A stretch of DNA of 64,000 bases from Rhinopithecus roxellana (lineage: Eukaryota; Chordata; Mammalia; Primates; Cercopithecidae). The stretch spans positions 13,679,921 to 13,743,920 of the forward strand of contig NC_044554.1 of the NCBI RefSeq assembly GCF_007565055.1, read 5' to 3'. The notes under the pieces are model-generated. The model ran no database searches and was not told the DNA's origin. It was given only the letters and a program-made list of their open reading frames with translations. This document shows, in pieces, positions 1 to 10,221 of this stretch. Both the position numbers and the translations under genes were made by a program. Positions within the stretch are counted from its first letter, which is position 1; each line of letters opens with the position of its first letter.

Positions 1-59
1 GATGTTGTAATTAAGTAACTTGCCCAAGGTCATGCAGAAATTGAATAGTAGAAATGGGT

Positions 60-565
60 TTTAATGTTAGGCTAAGTGAAAGATGCTGGCCACAAAAGGC
101 CACATATTGTATGATTTCATTCACATGAACTGTCCAGAACAGGCAAGCCTATAGATACAGGAAGTACATTAGTGGCTGCCTAGGCCTAGGGCAGGGGAAA
201 GTTGGAGGAAATGGGGAGTGACTGCTAGTCCGTATGGAGTTCTTTTTGTGGGGGGGAAATTTTTTTTTTTTTGAGACAGTATCTTGCTCTGTTGCTCAGG
301 TTGGAGTGCAGCAGCGTGATCATAGCTCACTATAACCTCCCTAACCTTGAACTCCTGGGCTCAAGTGATCCTCCTACTTTAGCCTCCCAAAGTGCTGGAA
401 TTATAAATGAGAGCAACGACATCTGCCGCAGAAATTTTTAAAGTTAGATTGTGGTAGTGGTTGCACAACGCTGTGAACATACTAAAAACCATTGAATTCT
501 ATATTTTAAAATGGCTGAATTGTATATATGTGAGTTATTTCTCAATAAAGCCTTTTAAAAAATAA
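60..565 (+). mobile_element. L1M-type 3' end fragment, split by an Alu
   Basis: The sequence at 60-258 (tattgtatgatttcattcac, then a gacaggaagtacattagtgg-like stretch) and at 406-565 (gtggttgcacaac, ctgtgaacatactaaa, ctcaataaagcc) reads as one old LINE-1 3' end. The same text recurs intact at 41241-41735, which supports joining the two halves across the Alu at 259-405. Family assignment is from memory. Confidence 0.55.
259..405 (-). mobile_element. Alu monomer fragment, minus strand
   Basis: A T-run and gagacagtatcttgctctg lead into a single Alu arm that stops at tgctggaattata without the second arm. The many substitutions suggest an old copy. It interrupts the L1M fragment. Confidence 0.8.
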
Positions 566-570
566 TAAAA

Positions 571-625
571 AGGTCAAGTGTGGTGGCTCATGTCCATAGA
601 GTGAGACCCTGTCCTCTAAAAACAA
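571..625 (+). mobile_element. Internally deleted Alu relic
   Basis: The Alu head (aggtcaagtgtggtggctca) is joined directly to an Alu tail (gagtgagaccctgtc). The middle of the element is missing. Confidence 0.5.
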
Positions 626-768
626 CAGAAAAAATAGTGACAGTAGTTTTTGTCAATATTGATACCAAAAACAAAAAACAAGCCAGAAATGAAGAGAAAG
701 AAACAAAGAAAGAAAGAAAAAATGCAGAGGAGCAGGAGAGGGCAAAAAAAAAAAAAAAAAAAAAAAAA
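626..768 (+). repeat. A-rich low-complexity tract
   Basis: AAAG/AAAC-rich sequence ends in a 24-A run at about 745-768. It probably comprises decayed Alu tails. The lysine-rich reading frames across it are not genes. Confidence 0.8.
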
Positions 769-794
769 GCCAGAGGGAGAAATAAAAGCTCCTC

Positions 795-1427
795 CTTACG
801 CGGTGTTGCATGCCTGTAATCCCAGCACTTTGGGAGGCCAAGGTGGGCGGATTACCTGAGGTCAGGAGTTTGAGACCAGCCTGGCCAATATGGTGAAACC
901 CCATCTCCACTAAAAATACAAAAATTAGGCCAGACGTGGTGGCTCAAGCCTGCAATCCCAGCACTTTGGGAGGCTGAGGCAGGCACATCACTTGAGGTCA
1001 GGAGTTTGAGACCAGCCTGGCCAACATGGTGAAACCTAGTCTCTACTAAAAACACAAACAAAATTAGCCGGGAGTGGTGGCGGGTGCCTGTAATCCCAGT
1101 TACCTGGGATGCTGAGGCAGGAGAATCACTTGAACCTGGAAGGTAGAGGTTGCATTGAGCCAAGATTGTGCCACTGCACTCCAGCCTGGGCAACAGAGCG
1201 AGACTTCCTTTCCCCCCCACCCCCGCTGCCTAAAAAAAAAAAAAAAAAATTGGCCAGGTGTGCTGGTGTGTGCCTGTAGTCCCAGCTACTTGAGAGGCTG
1301 AGGCAGGAGAATTGTTTGAACCTGGGAGGCGGAGGTTGCAGTGAGCGGAGATGACACCACTGCACTCCAGCCTGGGTGATGGAGCAAGACCCTGTCTCAA
1401 AAAAAAAAAAAGAAAAAAGAAAAAAAG
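795..1427 (+). mobile_element. Outer Alu, interrupted by another Alu
   Basis: The left part (795-928) stops at tacaaaaatta in the mid-Alu region. It resumes at 1250 with the right arm (gtgtgctggtgtgtgcctgtag) and ends in an A-rich tail. A complete Alu sits between. Confidence 0.85.
929..1249 (+). mobile_element. Inner Alu nested in an Alu
   Basis: A full dimeric Alu starts at ggccagacgtggtggctc. It ends with a C-rich interruption (ttcctttccccccaccccc) before its A-tail, and is inserted in the middle of the outer Alu. Confidence 0.88.
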
Positions 1428-1440
1428 AATGTCCCTTAAG

Positions 1441-1724
1441 GCTGGGTGTAGTGGTTCACACCTGTAATCCCAGCACTTAGGGAGGCAGAGGCAGGTGGAT
1501 CACTTGAGGCCAAGAGTTTGAGACCAGCCTGGCCAACACTGTGAAAACCCGTGTCTACTAAAAACACAAATGGCGCGCGTCTGTAGTCCCAGCTACTTGG
1601 GAGGCTGAGGTGGGAAAATCACTCGAACCCGGAAGGTGGAGGTTACAGTGAGCTGAGATCACACCACTGCACTCCAGCCTGGGCAACAGAGCAAGACCCC
1701 CATCTGGAAAAAAAAAAAAAGAAT
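1441..1724 (+). mobile_element. Alu, plus strand
   Basis: A dimeric Alu runs from ggctgggtgtagtggttcac to an A-tail. A short deletion follows ctaaaaacacaaat, where the start of the right arm is shortened. Confidence 0.9.
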
Positions 1725-2590
1725 GTGTCACTTAACATAGATGGAATGATAGGATTATAAAATCACTGTTCTACAACCAGTGTGGTAATAGTTGATTTAG
1801 GCAAGAATCATCAATGAATGCCAACTCATTGAGATATTGTCAGGAAAGAGATATTCACACAGTTTCAAAGTATCACCCCACAGAAGTAACTTTGTTGTTT
1901 TGTTTTGAAGTGAAATTCACCTTAGATGAAAGAAACCACTTTAGAGAGAACAATTCAGTGGCTTTTAGTACATCAGCAATGTTGTGCCACCACCACCTCT
2001 ATCTAGCACCAAAACATTTTCATCACACCAAAATAAAACTTGGTACCCATCAAGCAGTTGCTCCCGCCTTCTCCCACCCCCCAACTCCTGGCAACCACCA
2101 ATCTGCTTTCTGTAGATTTGCCTATTCTGGGTATCTCATATAAATGGAATCATACAATATGTGACATTTTGTGTCTGGCTGCTTTTATTTAGCATAATGT
2201 TTTTGATGTTCATCCACATTGTAGCATGTGTCAGTACTAAATAATTTTAAGGCCAAAAAATATTTCAGTGCATGTATATACCACAATTTGTTTATCCATT
2301 CATTTATGGATGACCATTTAGGTTGTTTCCACCTTTTAGCTGTTGTGATAGTGCTGCTATGAACACTCATGTACAAAGATTTGTTTGAGTATCTGTTTTC
2401 AGTCTTTGTGCATATATACCTAGGAGTGGAATTGCTGTTAATTCTATAATTAGTTTTCTGAGAAGCCAACAGACTGTTTCCATAATAACTGCACCATTTT
2501 ACATTCCCACCAGAAATGTAGGAGGGTTTCAATGTTTCCAACATATGAGGGTTCCAAAATCCCCACTAACACTTTTTTTCCATTAACATT

Positions 2591-2743
2591 ATTTTTTGAG
2601 ATGGGGTCTCACTCTATTGCCCAGGCTGGAGTGCAGTGGTGTGATCATAGCTCACTGCAGCCACCAACTCCTGGACTCAGATGATCCTCCAGCCTCAGCC
2701 TCCCAAAATGCTGAGATTACACTTGTGAGACATCACGGCTGGC
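2591..2743 (-). mobile_element. Alu monomer, minus strand
   Basis: One Alu arm, from gagatggggtctcactctat to ggctggcc, lies inside the L1M fragment. Confidence 0.85.
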
Positions 2744-2769
2744 CTTATTTTCCATTAAAAATTTTTTTA

Positions 2770-3054
2770 GCCGGGCGCAGAGGCTCACACCTGTAATCCC
2801 AGCACTTTGGAAGGCTGAGGAAGGTGGATCACCTGAGGTCGGGAGTTTAATACCAGCCTGACCAACATGGAGAAACCCCATCTCTACTAAAAATACAAAA
2901 TTAGCCAGGCACGGTAGTGCATGCCTGTAATCCCAGCTACTCGGAAGGCTGAGGCAGGAGAATCGCTTGAACCTGGGAGGCAGAGGTTGTGGTGAGCCAA
3001 GATGGTGCCATTGCACTCCAGCCTGGGCAACAAGAGCAAAACTCTGTCTCAAAA

Positions 3055-3089
<35 letters not shown>

Positions 3090-3092
3090 ATT
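2770..3092 (+). mobile_element. Alu, plus strand, with AAAT microsatellite tail
   Basis: A full dimer starts at gccgggcgcagaggctcac. Its tail has become (AAAT)n at 3053-3092, a probable length-variable site. Confidence 0.92.
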
Positions 3093-3247
3093 TTATAGTC
3101 ATCCTAGTAGGTGTGAAGTAGTAACTCATTATGGTTTTGCTTTGTATTTTCCTGACAACTAATGATGTTGATTCTCTTTTCACATGCTAGTTTGGTCATT
3201 TGTATGTCTTTGGAGAAATGTCCATTCAAATCCTTTGCTCATTTTTT

Positions 3248-4320
3248 ACACAGACTTCTTAAATACAGAGGGAAAAGTTACCTGTATCTTGGAGAAATAA
3301 TTAACTGTAACATCACCAGTAATGGAACAAACTGACATCATATTTTGAAGGACTAAGATGAATACAACATCATCTATAGTATCCCTAACAAAATTATTTA
3401 ATTTGAATCTAATCACAGGGAAACAGACAAATCCAAAACAAGGAACATTCTGCAAAATGGTGGAATCGGATTCCTCAAAAAAGTCAATGTTATAAGCAAG
3501 AAAACAAAACAACACAGAAAAAGGGCTGGGTGTCAAAGCTCAGGCCTGTAATCCTAGCACTTCGGGAGGCTGAGGTGGGTGAATGACCTGAGCTCAGGAG
3601 TTTGAGACCAGCCTGGCCAATAGAGTGAAACCCTGTCTCTACTTAAAAAAGAAAATACAAAAATTAACTAGATGTGGTGCTGCATGCCTGTAATCCCAGC
3701 TACTTGGGAGGCTGAGGCAGGAGAATTGCTTGGACCTGGGAGGCTGAGGTTGCAGTGAGCTGAGATTGCGCCACTGTACTCCAGCCTGGGTGACGGAGTG
3801 AGACTCCATTTCTAAATAAATAAATAAATTAAATAAATAAATAAAAAGAAAACCAAAACCAAGAATGATTCTAAAAGTGTTTAAAAAGACATGACAATTA
3901 AACGCAACAGATGATCCTTAATGGTAGACTAATTGGGAAAAAAAGAAAATCAGCTACAAGGGATATTACTTAGATATTTTGCAAAATTGAATATATATGG
4001 CCTGTATGTTACAGATGATTACATTGTATTAGCATGAAAGTTTCTTGGAGTGATCATGGAATTCTGATTATGTGGGAGATTATCTTTGTTCTTAGTAGAT
4101 ATTTACTGAAATATTTAGGGATAAAGGGTAACAGTGTCTACAAAAACTCAAATGATTCAGCAAAATAAACCATACACACAGACACATAGCAAATGTGGCA
4201 GAATGTTAAACATTGGTGAATATGGGTTAATTTGGCTGTGAATTATATTTTCCTTGTAACTTTTCTATAAAGGTTTGATATTTTTGAATACAAAAAGTTA
4301 AAGGCTCTTCAAAATCCAAG
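3248..4320 (+). mobile_element. Probable old L1 3'-UTR remnant, split by an Alu
   Basis: AT-rich sequence with aacaaggaacattctgcaaa, then gacatgacaattaaacgcaa and ttttctataaaggtttgata, resembles the non-coding 3' end of old L1M elements. It is cut by the Alu at 3525-3846. The match is from memory and degraded, and no coding signal is present. Confidence 0.4.
3525..3846 (+). mobile_element. Alu, plus strand
   Basis: A dimeric Alu runs from gggctgggtgtcaaagctca, with an AAAT-type tail from about 3813 to 3846. Confidence 0.9.
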
Positions 4321-4504
4321 CAGCTTTTCCTGTACTGTTTTACCATCCTTAGAGTAAGCCACCTTGTCAGTTGAAGATACAGTTGTGTGACCAAGGAGGG
4401 AGTTAATGGTCAGGATGCTTATCTTTCAAAAACTATTGTAATTATTTACATAAATAAGGGAATATTGTAGTTATCTTTTTGTGCCACTATCAACTTGATT
4501 CACA

Positions 4505-4640
4505 TCTTTTGTAGGCAGCCTGATAAGGTGGAGGCCTGAATTTCGATCCTGGCTGGTTAAACTGTTTAACCTCGTTGGGACTCAGTTTGCTCATAGCAGG
4601 ATGCAGAAAATAACTACTTGGTGTGATTGTTGAATTGTTA
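4505..4640 (+). mobile_element. MIR SINE fragment, plus strand
   Basis: The core resembles MIR: gcctgaatttcgatcctggc, then gggactcagtttgctcat and ataactacttggtgtgattg. It lies just upstream of the CpG island. Confidence 0.6.
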
Positions 4641-4734
4641 TACACATGGTGTTTACGGAATCGGGTTTCAATTCATGTGCAAAACCTTTGTCGTACTTTG
4701 AATGCTATCTGTATCTTTTCCTTCATTAAACTCA

Positions 4735-4830
4735 TGCAATCCTGGAGGGCACGTAGAGGTGGGAGAGAAAATGACTTCTCCAAGGTCATACCGCTAATCG
4801 CGGACCCAGGTTTCCTAGCTTTTGGTCGTG
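4735..4830 (-). mobile_element. Possible MIR fragment, minus strand, at island edge
   Basis: Antisense MIR-like words (gacttctccaaggtcatacc, gcggacccaggtttcctagc) lead into the CpG-rich promoter, so an old SINE may form the island's upstream border. Confidence 0.45.
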
Positions 4831-5233
4831 TGCCCTTTCCACGCCCGCCGGAGAGGAGGAAGCGGCGCTCATGGGGATGCAAGGATGTAGAGGAGCAAAG
4901 GGAGAGAAGAGGCCGCGGGAAGAGAGGTGGTGCGAGACCCGCGGAGGCGCCGGCCAAGGAAGGGCGCATGGAGCGGCGGGCTGCGCGACCGGCCGGGGTG
5001 CGGAGGGGAAAGGCCGCGGCGGGGAGGGAGGGTCCCGCGGGTCCGGTGCCCAGAATAGGCGAGCGGCCTGGGCCAGCCGCAGGAGCGCAGGAGGCGGAGG
5101 CCCGGGCCGCGGGCTGGGGTGGGGGAGGCCGAGGGCCAGCGCGGCCTTGGGCGGCGACCACCTCTGCACAGGTGGGAGGGGCGGGGGCGCGGGGCGCGCG
5201 ACTCTGGGGTCCCGACCCCCGGGGCCGGCGGGT

Positions 5234-5271
5234 GGGGGCGGGGCGGGGGCGGGGCCGGCCAGGGGCGGGTC
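5234..5271 (+). promoter_or_regulatory. GC-box (Sp1/KLF) cluster
   Basis: Several overlapping GGGGCGGGG-type cores lie at 5234-5256, with another (aggggcgggtc) at 5261-5271. They are about 170-205 bp before the ATG, typical proximal elements of a TATA-less promoter. Confidence 0.7.
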
Positions 5272-5305
5272 TTGACGGGTTCCTGGTGGAGCGGCGGCGG
5301 TGGCG

Positions 5306-5315
5306 GCGCAGGCGC
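5306..5315 (+). promoter_or_regulatory. NRF1-like site
   Basis: GCGCAGGCGC is one change from the palindromic NRF1 consensus GCGCATGCGC. It lies 125 bp before the ATG, close to the presumed start site. Confidence 0.5.
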
Positions 5316-5379
5316 GGTTCCCGCCTCCTCCCGGCCGGCGGAGCTAGTGGAGGCTGCAGCCCGGCTCGTCTGGGCGCCC

Positions 5380-5410
5380 GCGTCGCCGCCGCCGCCGCAG
5401 CCGCCGCGAA
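5380..5410 (+). repeat. GCC/CCG trinucleotide tract in the presumed 5' UTR
   Basis: The leader contains gtcgccgccgccgccgcag followed by ccgccgcgaag, a short interrupted GCC run 30-60 bp before the ATG. Confidence 0.8.
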
Positions 5411-5439
5411 GCCCCCCGCCCCGCTTCCGCCGCGTCGGA

Positions 5440-5455
5440 ATGAGCTCCCGGAAAG
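5440..5455 (+). CDS. SRPK2: SRPK2-like, first coding exon (coding part)
   Basis: The ATG at 5440 encodes MSSRK plus the first base of the next codon. A consensus donor (AAAG|gtgag) follows at 5456. The start has G at -3 and A at +4, an adequate context, and no ATG occurs in the GCC-rich leader just upstream. Joined across the 89-bp intron, the peptide continues VLAIQARKRR. From memory this is the alternative N-terminus of SRPK2, a nuclear/cytoplasmic kinase that phosphorylates Arg-Ser dipeptides in splicing factors; SRPK1 begins with a similar KVLALQARKKR-type motif. The kinase domain is not in this window. The reading frame is also open upstream to 5119, so this start rests on homology and context. 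Confidence 0.82.
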
Positions 5456-5544
5456 GTGAGTGGCCCGCGGCGCGCCCTCTACCCGCCACACGGCCGGCCC
5501 AGGCGGGCGGCCCGACCGTTAATGTGTGTCTTCTCTTCCCCCAG
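5456..5544 (+). other. SRPK2: Short intron 1 (89 bp) of the SRPK2-like gene
   Basis: It has GT at 5456 and AG at 5543-5544, with a pyrimidine-rich run (gtcttctcttcccccag) before the acceptor. It is a phase-1 intron near the minimum size for efficient mammalian splicing and lies wholly inside the CpG island. Confidence 0.8.
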
Positions 5545-5599
5545 TGCTGGCCATTCAGGCCCGAAAGCGGAGGCCGAAAAGAGAGAAACATCCGAAAAA
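5545..5599 (+). CDS. SRPK2: SRPK2-like, second coding exon
   Basis: This 55-bp exon completes the valine codon and encodes VLAIQARKRR then PKREKHPK plus two bases (AA) of a final codon. It ends at a donor (CCGAAAAA|gtgagt at 5600). About half of its residues are Lys or Arg, so it may act as a nuclear-localisation or RNA/protein-docking tail. This segment replaces the MSVN-type N-terminus in the other SRPK2 isoform, as I recall it. With exon 1 it gives 23 whole codons and leaves phase 2, so translation continues in an exon beyond this window. Confidence 0.82.
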
Positions 5600-6470
5600 G
5601 TGAGTCCACGCTGCGCCTGTCCCCGTTCCCCACCCCCGCCCCGTCGGGGGCGCCCGCGGCCGCGCAGGGGAAAGTTGTCCAGGTCCTCCGGCCGGCCGGC
5701 GGGCTGGTCCCCCGGGACGCCGGCGCTCTGCTCCTGCGCCCCGCGGGCGGCCCGGGGGGAGGGGCGGTGGCGGGGGAGGGGCGCGCGGGCCGCGGCCGGT
5801 TCCCGAGCATCACGGAGCCTCGACTCCGCGCCCTCCCTCCCCGGTCGCCACCGGCCTGCGGGCGGGAGGCCGGCGGGAAGGCGCCGGGCGAGGCGTGCGC
5901 ACCCGTCCCCTGCGCGCGAGCTGGCCCGGGGGTCGCGGCCCTTTCCGGGAGGGGCTCCGGCCCGGCCGGTGTAGGACTGCGGCGGCTGCGCTGCTCCCAC
6001 CTGAGCCCGCGGGCCGAGGAGTCGGAGGGGCCGAGTGTGCGCGAGGGCGTGTGTCTCGCCTCCCCTTCCTCCCCGGCCCCCGCCTGTCGGCCTTTCTGCT
6101 GAGAACCGGAGCTGGTTGTCAAGTGGTTCGCCTCGGGCGTGTTCCTGGCGCGAGTTCAGCCCCGAGACCTGTGCGTTTCGGCTCTCGGCTTTGGATTCGA
6201 AACTTTCCGCTCGGGTCGAGAGTGACTTGGGTGCGCTGCGGGCGCCGGGGTCGCGGGCTGCGCGGGGCGGTGGGCGTGTGCGCCCGAGCCGGGCGGAGTG
6301 GAAAACGCGCCCGCGCTGGCCACCTCCAGTCTGGCCGCTCACCCGAGCCGGGGGGCCGCTACCCGAGAACCCTTTCCTGGAGAGCTGCTCCGAGATCGCA
6401 CAGCGCCGCCGCGTCTTCTCCTTTTCCACTCCTCTCTCCTTGTTTTTTGATTTACCAGCGTTCAACATCG

Positions 6471-7502
6471 TTATCTCTTCCTCTAGATTAATTGCTTCGC
6501 TCTTTTGAGCAATAATACTCCGTGTGACATCTTTGGTACTATGGGGAACGAGAGTCCAGCATCATCTTTAATAAAATCCAGAAACACTTTTTGTTGTTTC
6601 CTTTGAGGGATACCTCGCACCTCGCTCAGACTTTTTTCCCCTTCTCGTTGGCCTTGGTCCTTCAGAGTTTCACAGAATGTGGATAGTGACTTAAAAATAA
6701 CTTTCGAAAGAGAAAAAAAAACAAAAAAACAAACATTAGAGTAAGGGGAAACACTTCCTAAAGACTTGAAGAACTAATTGGTGGGTAAAAATTTGGTATT
6801 GAATTCATAAGATGTTAAAATGGACTGGATTTTTGGTAGCTTTAGATGCGTTTAAAAAAATTAGTGCTAGCTTTCAAGTGAATTACAACCTTAGATTTGA
6901 GATTTCCTTTGGTGAACCATGGAAGTTTACCCAGTGGTAAGGAGAACTGTATGTTCAGGATTCTGAATAAGTACTGGGTTTTAATCACAGCTCTCAATTC
7001 AAAGCATTGATTTAATTCCACGTAGTCTGTTATATTCAGAAACATAAAAAGAAGTGGAAAAAGTATGACCCCAGTGTCGGAGATGGCTATGTGTGCATGT
7101 GTATACAAACAGACACGTATGTGTGCATGTTACCTATACGTACATGTAGAAAAACAGTTCTAATTAAGTCAGTATGTGTCTTGTATTTGCATATATTAGG
7201 GTATGATTTTCCTAGTGGTCCAGGGCTTTTTGGTGGGCCGCAGTTTGGATTTATGTGGTAAGTTTATGAAGACTTAGTGAATAGCCACAGTACTCAGCTT
7301 ATACTCTTACAGATTAATCTGCGAGTTTCTCCCACTGTGTATTGTGTATATGTGATAGAATTTGAGGGGGAAAATAACACACCAGCTAACGATGAACTGA
7401 CTCTAGTCTGTAAGGTAATGGGACCAGCCCAATTACATAACTGATTGAGGCAATGCCATTTTTCACTTAACTCTTTGAATCAATACATTATTTTGTGTAA
7501 TT
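6471..7502. other. Intronic sequence without recognised feature
   Basis: AT-rich DNA follows the island edge. It has a short A-rich patch at 6711-6733 and a (TG/CA)-rich patch near 7085-7145. I see no repeat family or exon. Confidence 0.6.
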
Positions 7503-7798
7503 ATTTTTTTGAGGCAGAGTTTCGCTGTTGTCGCTCAGGCTGGAGTGCAATGGCCGAATCTTGGCTCACTGCAACCTCCGCCTCCTGGGTTCAAGGGATT
7601 CTCCTGCCTTAGCTTCCCAAGTAGCTGGGATTACAGGCACCCGCCCCCCAGCCTAGCTAATTTTTTTTTGTATTTTTTAGTAGAGACGGGGTTTCACCAT
7701 GTTGGCCAGGCTGGTCTGCAACTCTTGACCTCAAGTGATCCGCCTGCCTTGCCCTCTCACAGAGCTGGGATTACAGGCGTGAGCCACCGTGCCCGGCC
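7503..7798 (-). mobile_element. Alu, minus strand
   Basis: A full dimer runs from gaggcagagtttcgctgttg to gccaccgtgcccggcc. It is the first transposon downstream of the CpG island. Confidence 0.92.
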
Positions 7799-7896
7799 TG
7801 AATCAAGACATTATTTAAAAGAAATGTTTGATGTTATTTATTTATTCATGTATTAAATAGGTGTTTACATGTCTTTCTTTGGAGATGGTGATAGAG

Positions 7897-8193
7897 GTTT
7901 TTTTTTTTTTCTTTTGAGACCGAGTCTCTGTCGCCCAGGCTGGAGTGTAGTGGCGCGATCTCGGCTCACTGCAACCTCCACCTTCTGGGTTCAAGCCCAT
8001 TCTCCTGCCTCAGCCTCCCGAGTAGCTGGGAATACACGTGCCCGCCACCACGTCTGGCTAATATTTTGTATTTTTAGTAGAGATGGGGTTTTACCGTGTT
8101 AGCCAGGATGGTCTCGATCTCCTGACCTCATGATCCGCCTGCCTCGGCCTCCCAAAGTGGTGGGATTACAGGCGTGAGCTACCACGCCACGCA
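7897..8193 (-). mobile_element. AluY-like, minus strand
   Basis: A full dimer runs from gagaccgagtctctgtcgcc to gctaccacgccacgc, with AluY-type right-arm text (gttagccaggatggtctcga). Confidence 0.9.
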
Positions 8194-8315
8194 GGTGATA
8201 GAGTTTTGCACAAGACAAAGCTTGCAAAGCTAACCCTGAGAGGTCTAGGGAAAACCACAAAGAGGATGACAGAAGATAACTTCAGATAGGGCTAAGGGAT
8301 AGGAAGAGGGGGCAT

Positions 8316-8520
8316 CTTAAGTAATAATGATAGATGACATTTGAACACTGTGCCAGTCACTCTGTCGATTGCTTTACATGTACCTTGTGACAACCCTAAG
8401 AGGTAGGCACCGTTATTACTGACATTTTACAGATGAGGAAACAGGGACACAGCAAGAGTAAATAACATGCCCATCTGTTGAATCAAGGCAGCCCAGGACC
8501 AGAGTCCACACTCCACTCTC
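8316..8520 (-). mobile_element. MIR SINE, minus strand
   Basis: The antisense MIR core is clear: aaccctaagaggtaggcacc, then cattttacagatgaggaaac, ggacacagcaagagtaaata and gcccaggaccagagtccaca. Confidence 0.8.
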
Positions 8521-8750
8521 TGAGAAGTGACATTTGAGCAGGATCAAGAATGAGGAGGAGATCCAGTGTGGCAGAGGCCCTGGGGAGGAGTGGGCTGGAA
8601 GTATTCGAGGAACCCAAAAGTCAGGGTGGCCGCAGTGGCCCGGAAAGGTTGATGGGAGGCCGGAGTCAGAGCGTATCTGCCCTCGTAGGCCATTGGAGGC
8701 TTACATGTGGAAGGGACAGGTTCTGATTCCTGTTTAAAAAGAGGGCTGCT

Positions 8751-9048
8751 GTCCGGGCGCTGTGGCTTATTCCTGTAATCCCATAACTTTGGGAGGCCGA
8801 GGCAGGCAGATCACAAGGTCAGGAGATCGAGGCCATCCTGGCTAACACCCCATTTCTACTAAAAATACAAAAACAAAAATAGCCCGGCGTGGTGGCGGGC
8901 GCCTGTAGTCCCAGCTACTCGGGAGGCTGAGGCGAGAGAATGCTGTGAACCTGGAAGGCAGAGCTTGGAGTGAGCTGAGATTGCACCACTGCACTCCAGC
9001 TTGGGCAACAGAGGGAGACTCCATCTCCAAAAACAAAACAAAACAAAA
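8751..9048 (+). mobile_element. Alu, plus strand
   Basis: The dimer starts at gtccgggcgctgtggcttat, ends in a CAAAA-type tail, and has a small deletion after gctaacacc. Confidence 0.9.
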
Positions 9049-9794
9049 GGCTGCTATATGGAGAATAGATTGTGGGGAAGGGGGTAGTAGTGGAAATAGA
9101 CCTGGCCTGCAGTAGTGCGTGGGAAACCAGGTGACATGGTTGAGTGTGCAAGGATTGGCACCTGAGAAGTGGTAAAAGAATCTCCCGGAGACTAGTATTT
9201 TCAGGGTACCCTGCATTTTACAGATAGCTCTGACAGGTTAAGCCCACAACAGTAGCTTCGTTTGGATCAGAATTCAGGTTTCCTGAAGCACTGTTTTTGC
9301 TTTTTGATTAATTTTCGAGAGGAGGAAAAGGAGTAATAGATATAATTTTAAACTATTAATATGATGATTGGCAAACTTGAATTATGTGACTGTAGGTCTG
9401 GCTTGGTGTAATATGATTTACTTTTGTCATTATCTACTTTTGTATATGCAAGCTGGCTTTTAATTTAATTTTAGTTCAGTTCAAATCTGTGAGCTTTTAT
9501 GAATTGAGCCAGTTCCTAGAGGCTACTTTTATGGTACACTGGAAATTGTTGTTGTCAGGAATAAGATTAAGATTATTTAGTGGGTCAAAATTATAATCCT
9601 GTTAGATTGTCCTGTGGATTTGGTTTGCTAATTATTAATTGTGCTGCTTTGTGAGTAACACGCAGCATGGAAAGACTGTAGTGCTGTTTAATCACAAATC
9701 TTAGGAATTAGCTACATCACATAGCTTGGGATAAATTTTTGCCTTAGGGTATGTTTATATGTAGGTACAATTTTTAAAAGATCTCTCTCATTTA
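9049..9794. other. Intronic sequence without recognised feature
   Basis: No gene or clear repeat is visible; the first 200 bp are purine-rich and the rest AT-rich. Confidence 0.55.
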
Positions 9795-10221
9795 TTTTTT
9801 TATAACTTTTATTGGGATATAGTTCACATACCATAAAATTTACCTTTTAAAGTAGGCCATTTACAGATTTTTAGTCTATTCATTGAATTGTGCAGCTGTT
9901 ATCTAATTCTATAACATTTTCACTTCCCCAGAAAGAAACTCCATATTTATTTCCCAGTTATTCTCCATTCCCCTTCCCCCTGCGTTGGCAACAACTAATT
10001 TACGTTCCAAGTCTCTGTGAATCTGCTTATTCTGAACATTTCATGTAGATGGAATATACAGTATGTGGCTTTGTGTCTGGTTTCCTTAGAACAATGTTTT
10101 CTAGGTTCATCCATGTTATGGCATGTATTGGTACTTAGATCCTTTATATTGCTCAATAGTAGTGTTGATATGCCACATTTTATCCATTCATCTATTGCTC
10201 CTTAGAATTTTTCTCTTTCTG
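9795..10221 (-). mobile_element. L1M antisense fragment
   Basis: The words attgggatatagttcacata, ataccataaaatttacctt, ctgaacatttcatgtagatg and catccatgttatggcatgta parallel the L1M fragment at 1895-2590. Confidence 0.7.

Larger units (their letters stand above)
1895..3247 (-). mobile_element. L1M (old LINE-1) antisense fragment, split by Alus
   Basis: Phrases typical of antisense old L1 ORF2/3' sequence are present: ttgcctattctgggtatctc, ataaatggaatcatacaata, cctaggagtggaattgctg, attcccaccagaaatgta. They continue past the Alus at 2591-2743 and 2770-3092 with agtaggtgtgaagtagtaac and run to 3247. No intact reading frame remains. Confidence 0.75.
4800..6470 (+). promoter_or_regulatory. SRPK2: CpG-island promoter of the SRPK2-like gene
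   Basis: Base composition changes abruptly from AT-rich repeats to dense GC with abundant CpG, and reverts at about 6470. The stretch is almost free of transposons, as is usual for active housekeeping promoters. No TATA box precedes the coding start. GC boxes, an NRF1-like palindrome and a GCC-repeat leader lie within 220 bp of the ATG, so initiation probably occurs around 5260-5340. The long reading frames on both strands here reflect the scarcity of AT-rich stop codons and are not genes. The exact start site cannot be read from sequence. Confidence 0.9.

Noticed and set aside
580..859. Lysine-rich coding frames in the A-rich tract
   Set aside because: They are translations of poly-A and Alu tail sequence.
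3053..3092. CRISPR-like regular repeats (AAAT tracts, Alu arrays)
   Set aside because: These are microsatellite tails and dispersed SINEs in a primate genome; no spacer structure exists.
4623..6508. Long reading frames on both strands of the CpG island (up to 417 codons)
   Set aside because: They overlap in several frames, are Pro/Arg/Gly/Ala-rich as any GC-rich DNA is, and conflict with the splice-supported SRPK2 exons.
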